This document shows positions 17,227 through 23,486 of a stretch of 64,000 nt of DNA, in pieces. Position 1 is the first letter of the stretch, and the number at the start of each line of letters is the position of its first letter. A model generated the notes under the pieces. That model saw nothing but the letters and a program-made list of their open reading frames with translations, was not told the DNA's origin and did not search any database. The DNA is from an uncultured Blautia sp. (lineage in GTDB: Bacteria; Bacillota; Clostridia; Lachnospirales; Lachnospiraceae), in the NCBI GenBank assembly GCA_934364795.1, contig CAKRMK010000012.1, forward strand, positions 1 through 64,000, read 5' to 3'. Position numbers and translations under genes: made by a program.

Positions 17227-18539
17227 GTTCCTTTTCCAAGATCACTGTCCACATTTATTTTTGCATGATGCAATGTAGCGCCATGTTTTACAATAGACAG
17301 TCCAAGACCGGTTCCTCCAGTCTGACGGGAGTGACTTTTATCTACCCGGTAAAATCTTTCAAATATTCTCTTTTGTTCTGATTTTGGAATTCCAATTCCG
17401 TTATCTTCCACGCGGTAGTATGTTCTTTCTCCTCTTTTTCCAACAAAAATCCGGATACGGCCACCAGGATTGGTATAACGTACTGCATTGTCCGCAATAT
17501 TGTACAGCATTTCATAAAGTACATGACGTACGCCCTGGATAGTGGCAGGTTCTCCATAATATTCCAGGGCAATCTCTTTCTTTTTTGCATGTTCCCGGAG
17601 ATTATTTACCACATCTTCTGCAAGCTCATCAAGATCCACACTTTCCATGGCAACCACACCATCCTGCTGTTCATCCAGACGGGAAAGCTGAATAATATCC
17701 GCAACCAGGTTTCCAAGACGGTTTGCCTCTTTGTATATTCTTCCTGAAAAATCTGCAATATTTTCCGGGCGGACCATTCCGTTCATCATAAGCTCTGCAT
17801 AGCCGGAAATAGACATTAACGGAGTCTTTAACTCATGGGAAACATTTGCCGAAAATTCTCTTCGCACTGCCTCTGTTTTTTTCAGTTCTTCCAGCTGACT
17901 GGCAATCTGTTTGTTCTGCTGATCGACCCTTACCAGCAAAGGACGAAGCTCCTCATAACACACATTGTCCAGAGGATGCTCCAGATCAAGATTATTGATA
18001 GGCTCTATCAGTCTCTTTGTCTGCTGCTGGGCAAGTCCAAATTCTACAAGAATAATCAGTACCATTAAAAGTCCAAGCAAAGTAAAACTGGTCATAAGGG
18101 TATGAAACACACTGTCCGTTGTCTTTGCAAGACGAAGGATTTTTCCATCGGAAAGCTTTACTGCATAATAAAAAGTCTGCTGGGCAAGTGTCTCTGAATA
18201 GCGGACACTCTCCCCCTGTCCATCTTCCATTGCCTGAACAAATTCCGGACGGTCACTGTGATTGGGAAGTCTGGTGGCATCTGCCTCACTGTCATAAAGA
18301 ACATTTCCTTTTTCATCCGTAAGAGTAATACGGGTATCAGTTGCATTTCCTACCTTATCATTCAGATAAGTCTCTCCTGCCTCTTCCAGGCCAACCTTTA
18401 CATATTCTGCTTCATCCCTGACACCTGTTTTCATGGTGGCGTTAAATTTATCATACATAATAAAACTTGCTGCCACAAAAGTAAGGATTACAGTAAGAAT
18501 GATCATCACACTGGTGTGATTCAATATCCTCTGTTTCAT
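17205..18539 (-). CDS. PhoR-like sensor histidine kinase
   Basis: A 444-residue kinase. TM1 lies at about 10-30, an extracytoplasmic sensor at about 31-145, and TM2 at about 150-172 (LMTSFTLLGLLMVLIILVEF). HisKA has NVSHELKTPLMSISGY; ATPase boxes are NIADNAVRYT, DNGIGIP and GTGLGLSIVKHG. The start overlaps the regulator stop by 4 nt. Placement after a Na/Pi cotransporter and a PhoB-like regulator makes phosphate-starvation sensing the best guess. Its 3' end forms one arm of a terminator. Confidence 0.88.
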   Translation of the reverse strand: MKQRILNHTSVMIILTVILTFVAASFIMYDKFNATMKTGVRDEAEYVKVGLEEAGETYLNDKVGNATDTRITLTDEKGNVLYDSEADATRLPNHSDRPEFVQAMEDGQGESVRYSETLAQQTFYYAVKLSDGKILRLAKTTDSVFHTLMTSFTLLGLLMVLIILVEFGLAQQQTKRLIEPINNLDLEHPLDNVCYEELRPLLVRVDQQNKQIASQLEELKKTEAVRREFSANVSHELKTPLMSISGYAELMMNGMVRPENIADFSGRIYKEANRLGNLVADIIQLSRLDEQQDGVVAMESVDLDELAEDVVNNLREHAKKKEIALEYYGEPATIQGVRHVLYEMLYNIADNAVRYTNPGGRIRIFVGKRGERTYYRVEDNGIGIPKSEQKRIFERFYRVDKSHSRQTGGTGLGLSIVKHGATLHHAKINVDSDLGKGTKMELLF

Positions 18540-19222
18540 CCCTGGTTTCCTCCCTTATCTGCCATACGGTAACCAACCCCACGGACAGTTTCAATAAGCC
18601 TTCCTGTATCTCCCAGCTTCTGGCGCAGGGTTCGTACATGTACATCCACAGTTCTGGTTTCTCCGTCAAAATCATAGCCCCATATATGGCACAGAATCTG
18701 GTCACGGGTCATAACGATTCCCCTGTTCTCCATCAGATAAAGAAGAAGTTCAAATTCCTTGCGGGTCAGTTCTACAGGCTGTTCCCCACTGTACACCTGA
18801 TGGCGTCCCGGGAAAATACTTAGATCTTCACAGCGCAGCTCTCTGTCGTCCCCATGACGGCTGCTGCGACGCAGAACTGCCTTTACCCTTGCGATAAACT
18901 CCATCATTCCAAAGGGCTTCGTAATATAATCATCAGCTCCGGATTCCAGTGCCCGCACTTTGTCAAACTCCGCTTCCTTGGCAGTTACCATGATCACCGG
19001 AATATCTCTTGTTCCGGAAGATTTCTTCAGTTTGTCCAAAATAGAGTACCCGTCCTCACCTGGAAGCATAATATCCAGAAGGATCAGATCCGGTTCCTCC
19101 TGTGCCAGTGCCTTCCAAAGCTCCTGGGAATCTATCAGGCCCTTCGCATGAAATCCGGTAGTTTCCAGGGTATATACCAAAAGATCCCGGATGTTATTAT
19201 CATCCTCAACACAAAAAATCAT
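18536..19222 (-). CDS. PhoB-like response regulator
   Basis: A 228-residue OmpR/PhoB-family regulator. The receiver domain shows ED near residue 6, LLDIMLPGEDG (phosphoacceptor) and the conserved Lys in ITKPFGM. The winged helix ends GETRTVDVHVRTLRQKLG and GVGYRM. It is transcribed after the Na/Pi cotransporter (116-nt gap) and translationally coupled to the kinase. Pho-box-like repeats upstream of the transporter (21221-21248) are possible targets. Confidence 0.9.
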   Translation of the reverse strand: MIFCVEDDNNIRDLLVYTLETTGFHAKGLIDSQELWKALAQEEPDLILLDIMLPGEDGYSILDKLKKSSGTRDIPVIMVTAKEAEFDKVRALESGADDYITKPFGMMEFIARVKAVLRRSSRHGDDRELRCEDLSIFPGRHQVYSGEQPVELTRKEFELLLYLMENRGIVMTRDQILCHIWGYDFDGETRTVDVHVRTLRQKLGDTGRLIETVRGVGYRMADKGGNQG

Positions 19223-19338
19223 TTTTCTGTCCTCTCTTTAACTGCCTTACTGTTCTTATCTTTTTTCAGTTCTTTTGTTCAGTATACGGTGTTTTTTTTA
19301 CATGTACAAGTAGTATTTATGATATCGGGATTAAAAGT

Positions 19339-21108
19339 TTACGGCAGCATATAATTCAGTCTTGCAACCTCCAGTTCATGATGAAAGTGCTCGCCCGGTG
19401 CATTTTTCACAGTATCCAGATGACTGTGGGTATCATAAAGATCTTCCCGCACCTGTGTCACACAGACAGCAATATTGGAGCAGTGATCTGCAATTCTCTC
19501 CAGACAGGTAGTAACATCAGAAAGGATAAATCCCATTTCAATGGTACATTCTCCGGCTCTTAAACGGTTGACATGACGTCTTTTCAGCTCACGGCTTAAC
19601 TCATCGACAACTTCTTCAAGTGGCTCAATTTCCTCTGCCAGCTGCATATCCTGATTTGCAAATACTGCATATGCTTTATCTACAATATCACTTACCGCCT
19701 TTTCCATTACATGCAGTTCTTTTACTGCCTGCTGGGAAAATACTGCATTCTTTTCTGACATTTCTTTTGCAGACTTCATAATGCTAAATGCATGATCTGA
19801 AATACGTTCAAAATCACCAATGCAATGAAGCATAATAGAAAGACTGTGACTGTCCTCCAAAGACAGATCCTTCTGATTCAGCTTGATCAGATACGTACCA
19901 AGCTCATCCTCGTATCGGTCTACCTTTGATTCAATTTTTTCCACGCGGAATGCATTTTCCTCATCGAACTGATCCAGAAGTCCAAAGGAAAGCTTCAAGG
20001 CATTTCTGGACTGTTCTGCCATTTTCTTTGCTGCTGTTTTACTCTGCTCAATGGCGATTCCAGGATTGCTTAAGAAACGGGATTCCAGGATCATAAACTC
20101 CTGATCTTCTGCAGAAATTGCTTTTTCCTCTTTGGTATCACGAATTGTTGCACATGCCATTTTCACTAATACATCTCCAAATGGAAGAAGTACAACAGTT
20201 GCAATAATATTAAATGCACTGTGAATTACTGCAATTCCAGCCGGACCTGCAACTTCATTTATAAAGGAAAAATGTAAAAATGTATTTAACAGATAAAATA
20301 CACCCATAAAAGCAATGGTACCTACAATATTAAAATACAAATGAACTACTGCGGCGCGCTTTGCATTTTTTGTAGCACCAATGGAAGAAAGCATTGCTGT
20401 AATACAGGTTCCAATGTTTTGTCCCATAATGATTGGAAGTGCTGTGCCATACTGTACTGCACCTGTTACACAAAGTGCCTGTAAAATACCAACTGATGCA
20501 GAGGATGACTGAATAATTGCTGTAAGTAATGCCCCTGCAAGCACACCTAATACAGGATTGGAGAATTTCAGCAAAATATTTGTAAATTCAGGTACCTGTG
20601 CCAGAGGTTTTACTGCGCCGCTCATGGTGTTCATTCCGAACATAAGCACTGCAAAGCCAACCATAATATTTCCAATATCTTTTTTCTTCTCATCGTGGAG
20701 AAATACAATAAAAATAACTCCGATCAATGCCAGAATCGGTGAAAATGAACTTGGATTCAGAAGTTTTACAAAGAAGTTGGAACTTTCAATTCCTGCAAGA
20801 CTTAAGATCCATGCTGTGATTGTGGTACCGATATTTGCTCCCATAATAAAGCCTACAGCCTGGGACAAATGCATAATCCCAGAGTTTACAAAACCGACTA
20901 CCATAACTGTGGTCGCTGACGATGACTGGATTACTGCTGTTACAGCAGCACCTACCAGCACTGCTTTTATTCTGTTTGAAGAAAGATTTTCCAGAATCTT
21001 CTCCAGTTTTCCGCCGGACAGCTTTTCAAGTCCTTCTCCCATAACCTGCATTCCGTACAAGAACATTGCCAGTCCTCCCAGCAAAGTCAGGATGCTAAAT
21101 AAATCCAT
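19339..21108 (-). CDS. Na/Pi cotransporter with C-terminal PhoU domain
   Basis: A 589-residue NptA/YjbB-type protein. The N-terminal half holds two inverted hydrophobic repeats with the family motif QSSSATTVMVVGFVNSG near 61 and QSSSASVGILQAL near 205. The C-terminal 200 residues are helical and PhoU-like (ESRFLSNPGIAIEQ, SIMLHCIGDFERISDHA, DVTTCLERIADHCSNIA). It likely imports phosphate with sodium, with the PhoU part regulating flux or signalling. It leads the operon with the PhoB- and PhoR-like genes. Full length, no defects. Confidence 0.92.
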   Translation of the reverse strand: MDLFSILTLLGGLAMFLYGMQVMGEGLEKLSGGKLEKILENLSSNRIKAVLVGAAVTAVIQSSSATTVMVVGFVNSGIMHLSQAVGFIMGANIGTTITAWILSLAGIESSNFFVKLLNPSSFSPILALIGVIFIVFLHDEKKKDIGNIMVGFAVLMFGMNTMSGAVKPLAQVPEFTNILLKFSNPVLGVLAGALLTAIIQSSSASVGILQALCVTGAVQYGTALPIIMGQNIGTCITAMLSSIGATKNAKRAAVVHLYFNIVGTIAFMGVFYLLNTFLHFSFINEVAGPAGIAVIHSAFNIIATVVLLPFGDVLVKMACATIRDTKEEKAISAEDQEFMILESRFLSNPGIAIEQSKTAAKKMAEQSRNALKLSFGLLDQFDEENAFRVEKIESKVDRYEDELGTYLIKLNQKDLSLEDSHSLSIMLHCIGDFERISDHAFSIMKSAKEMSEKNAVFSQQAVKELHVMEKAVSDIVDKAYAVFANQDMQLAEEIEPLEEVVDELSRELKRRHVNRLRAGECTIEMGFILSDVTTCLERIADHCSNIAVCVTQVREDLYDTHSHLDTVKNAPGEHFHHELEVARLNYMLP

Positions 21109-21220
21109 TTCTTTTTCCTCTCCTTTTTCATTTGATTGATTGTATTTTGTTATGTTATTGAGTTTCTTTTGTTTATAAATCTAATATAGGTACTCATTGT
21201 AAAATTTCGTGGGAGAGGAA

Positions 21221-21248
21221 TGTTAAATCTATGTAAAATACTTTACAT
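21221..21248 (-). promoter_or_regulatory. PhoP-box-like repeats and 18-bp palindrome upstream of the phosphate operon
   Basis: The minus strand reads TTTACA then, exactly 11 bp on, TTAACA (complement of 21221-21237), the spacing of Bacillus PhoP half-sites. The overlapping ATGTAAAATACTTTACAT (21231-21248) has 7-bp arms. Further TTTTACA copies lie near 21197-21204 and 21286-21293. The rest of 21109-21392 contains only the greA terminator. Confidence 0.5.
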
Positions 21249-21295
21249 TTCCTTTATTTTCCTGTGTTGGTAAAAATTATAAGAATGTAAAATTT

Positions 21296-21360
21296 AAAAA
21301 AAGCCCCTGTCAGAATGGTATAAAATATGATCCGCACATTTTACATAATTCTAACAGGGA
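21296..21360 (-). terminator. greA terminator
   Basis: CCCTGT(T/C)AGAAT arms at 21304-21315 and 21349-21359 enclose an inner TAAAATATG/CACATTTTA stem. On the minus strand the hairpin is followed by seven T (21296-21302), directly downstream of greA. Confidence 0.75.
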
Positions 21361-21392
21361 GAGTTTTTCTTTCTTTATTTAATTTATAGTTT

Positions 21393-21893
21393 TTAAAATC
21401 CTCTTATTTCTTCTTCCTCTGAATGGGTCTTGTCAATAGAACGGATTTCCAGAAAATAACTGTAATTGTCATTAACTTTAACTTCTACACGGTCACCTAC
21501 TTTATGCCCTTTCAGCGCCATGCCTATAGGAGAATCAATGCTGATACGGTTTTCCATGGAATTTCCGCGAATGGAAGTTACCAGTTTATATTTCTCGATT
21601 TCATCGTCTTCCTCGAAATACACTTCCACAATATCATCCATTCCAACCTCATCGCTGCCTGATTTGTCCGACACAATTGTTGCTGTTTTCAGCATATTCT
21701 CCAGATAGCGAATCCGGCTTTCATTCTGGTTCTTATGACGCTTGGCTGCATAATACTCAAAATTCTCACTTAAATCTCCCTGGGCACGGGCTTCTTTTAC
21801 AGCTTCGATTGCTTCCTTACGGACAACCAGCTTACGATGCTCAATTTCCTGCTCTATTTTCTCTACATCTTTTTGGGTAAGTTTCTCTCTCAT
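21393..21893 (-). CDS. greA: Transcription elongation factor GreA
   Basis: A 166-residue Gre factor. The N-terminal coiled coil carries the acidic tip ARAQGDLSENFEYYAAKRHK; the C-terminal FKBP-like domain ends SIDSPIGMALKGHKVGD. It rescues backtracked RNA polymerase by stimulating transcript cleavage. AGGAGAT precedes the ATG. It stands alone, with its own terminator and a MITE-like element upstream. Confidence 0.95.
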   Translation of the reverse strand: MREKLTQKDVEKIEQEIEHRKLVVRKEAIEAVKEARAQGDLSENFEYYAAKRHKNQNESRIRYLENMLKTATIVSDKSGSDEVGMDDIVEVYFEEDDEIEKYKLVTSIRGNSMENRISIDSPIGMALKGHKVGDRVEVKVNDNYSYFLEIRSIDKTHSEEEEIRGF

Positions 21894-21950
21894 GTCTGTA
21901 CATCTCCTTTAGGTCTTACCTTATCAGACAGAAGCCTTTTTGTCAATTTG

Positions 21951-22092
21951 TTACTGTTCACTCCGTTCACAGCAACACGCTCCGCGATGCACAGAAATCA
22001 TGCTTTGCATGATTTCGCGCCGAGGTTCTCGGTTTTTCTGTGAGCCTTGCTCACAAAAAACACCTCGCGGAATATTACCAGTGAACAGTAAC
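21951..22092. mobile_element. MITE-like element with 12-bp inverted ends and 9-bp flanking duplication
   Basis: Terminal inverted repeats TTACTGTTCACT (21951-21962) and AGTGAACAGTAA (22080-22091) bound about 142 bp. The interior can fold: ATCATGCTTTGCATGAT, and complementary CGAGGT/ACCTCG and CTGTGAGC/GCTCAC stems. GTCAATTTG is present on both sides (21942-21950 and 22093-22101), as expected for a target-site duplication. No protein is encoded. The remaining 21894-22227 gap holds a promoter. Confidence 0.65.
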
Positions 22093-22129
22093 GTCAATTT
22101 GTCAAACTGATTTAAATAGCAAGTTTAAC

Positions 22130-22158
22130 TTGACTTTTTTATATTGCAAAAGTAAAAT
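22130..22158 (+). promoter_or_regulatory. Promoter of the secreted protein gene
   Basis: TTGACT (22130-22135), a 17-nt spacer and TAAAAT (22153-22158), about 70 nt before the start codon. It begins about 30 nt downstream of the MITE-like element. Confidence 0.6.
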
Positions 22159-22227
22159 TTAGTTATCAGTAAGTCGTGCAGGTTTTACCAAATGTATGTA
22201 AAATTTATAATTTAGGAGGGAAAAAGT

Positions 22228-22971
22228 GTGAAAAAATATTTCAAAAAATTATCCTGTGCACTCTTAACTTTCGTTATGGTTCTGGCTATGACACCACTTG
22301 GAGTTAGTGCAGCAGATATTTCTTATGAGAAGAGTTCTGTTATTTACTTTTCTGGTTCTAACAACTATAACAGTCTCTATATTGGTGATCTTTCTTCCAA
22401 ACAGAAAATTGCAAAATCTTCTGTTAAGGTATCCGGAAGTGCCATCAAACTGCAAGCCCTTGATAAGAACAGTTGGTCCAATCAGTCCGAATATTTCACA
22501 ACTGGTGTGAAACCTTATTCCTATTCCAGCAATACCTATTACATCAGATACCAGATCAAAAAGACAGGAAATGCCAAAATTTCCTTTAAAGTAGGAAGCA
22601 AAACTTATACTTCCACAGTTAAGATTCTTCCATACACCAACCCACTTTCCAAACTGACAGTTACCGGTGTAAAGGGAAACCTGGCTTCCAAATTCAAAAA
22701 GAGCGGTTCTGCAACTGCAAAAGTTTCAAAAGCACAGAAAAATGCAACAATTCAGTGCAAAGCAGCGAAAAACTGGAAGATTACAAGCATTACTTATAAT
22801 GACAATGTTAAGAAGCTTTACCGTAACATCAATTCCCAGAACGGAGTAGGTGTTGCCAGCCTTTCCCTTCCAATCGGAAGCCTTTCTGCAAAGAGTGGAA
22901 ATTATCTTAACGTCAACCTTTATAACACACAGACACACGGCTATGTAAACTGCACACTTGAATTAAACTAA
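22228..22971 (+). CDS. Secreted protein of unknown function
   Basis: A 247-residue protein starting with GTG after a strong AGGAGG. A Sec signal peptide covers about residues 1-28 (basic KKYFKKL, hydrophobic core, cleavage near VSA-AD). The mature part is rich in Ser, Thr, Tyr, Asn and Lys, with alternating beta-type segments (TYYIRYQIKKTGNAKISFKV, SKTYTSTVKIL) suggesting Ig-like or lectin-like folds. No cysteine, no LPXTG, no membrane anchor and no domain I recognise. It forms its own unit between a strong promoter and a terminator, so it is probably released. Confidence 0.8.
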   Translation: MKKYFKKLSCALLTFVMVLAMTPLGVSAADISYEKSSVIYFSGSNNYNSLYIGDLSSKQKIAKSSVKVSGSAIKLQALDKNSWSNQSEYFTTGVKPYSYSSNTYYIRYQIKKTGNAKISFKVGSKTYTSTVKILPYTNPLSKLTVTGVKGNLASKFKKSGSATAKVSKAQKNATIQCKAAKNWKITSITYNDNVKKLYRNINSQNGVGVASLSLPIGSLSAKSGNYLNVNLYNTQTHGYVNCTLELN

Positions 22972-23041
22972 GTACAAGTACATTTTATAAATGTACATCA
23001 GGCTGTATTTATGAAATGATCTATGCACGACTGAATCCTTT

Positions 23042-23096
23042 AAAATACCTGCCATGAAATATAGATTAATTTCTATTTTCACTGGCAGGTATTTTT
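23042..23096. terminator. Bidirectional terminator after the secreted protein gene
   Basis: AAAATACCTGCCA (23042-23054) and TGGCAGGTATTTTT (23083-23096) pair perfectly. On the plus strand a T-run follows. The right arm also codes for the C-terminus of the CarD-like ORF on the minus strand. Confidence 0.75.
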
Positions 23097-23461
23097 ATTT
23101 CAAAAAAATTCAATTTATATATTTTTTCCGAGTTTTCAATCTTCTCACTGATATAGTCCACTACTTTTCCTTTTGGAATTCCAAGCAGCAGGGAAATGGT
23201 TTTGATCATCCGTACCAGATTCCGGCTGTCACAGCTTTTCATACATTCTTTATAACAGGTTTCCCGGAGTTTTTCATTTGAAATATCAAGAGTCTCCATC
23301 CTTGACATGTCTCCAAGAAGTTCCTCCACTTCTTCTTTTGTCATAATCCTTCGAAGAGCCACTTTGGAATTTTCAACCGGAGTAAAAATCGTTCCGCCTG
23401 TACCATTTTCAGGACGGAGTACATAGTACAGTCGGTCTTTTGGAACCCCTTCCATTTCCAT
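23066..23461 (-). pseudogene. N-terminally truncated CarD/CdnL-family protein
   Basis: 131 codons. KDRLYYVLRPENGTGGTIF then TPVENSKVALRRIMTKEEVEELL matches the second half of the CarD N-terminal (RNA polymerase-interacting) domain, followed by the helical C-terminal domain. The usual first 35-40 residues (opening beta strands) are missing. An in-frame TAA lies 2 codons upstream, the preceding 25 nt to the GTPase stop show no ribosome site, and sequence further upstream is the GTPase gene. It is best read as a remnant, though a short functional protein cannot be excluded. Confidence 0.6.
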
Positions 23462-23486
23462 AAATTACATATTTTTTTGTGCAAAA

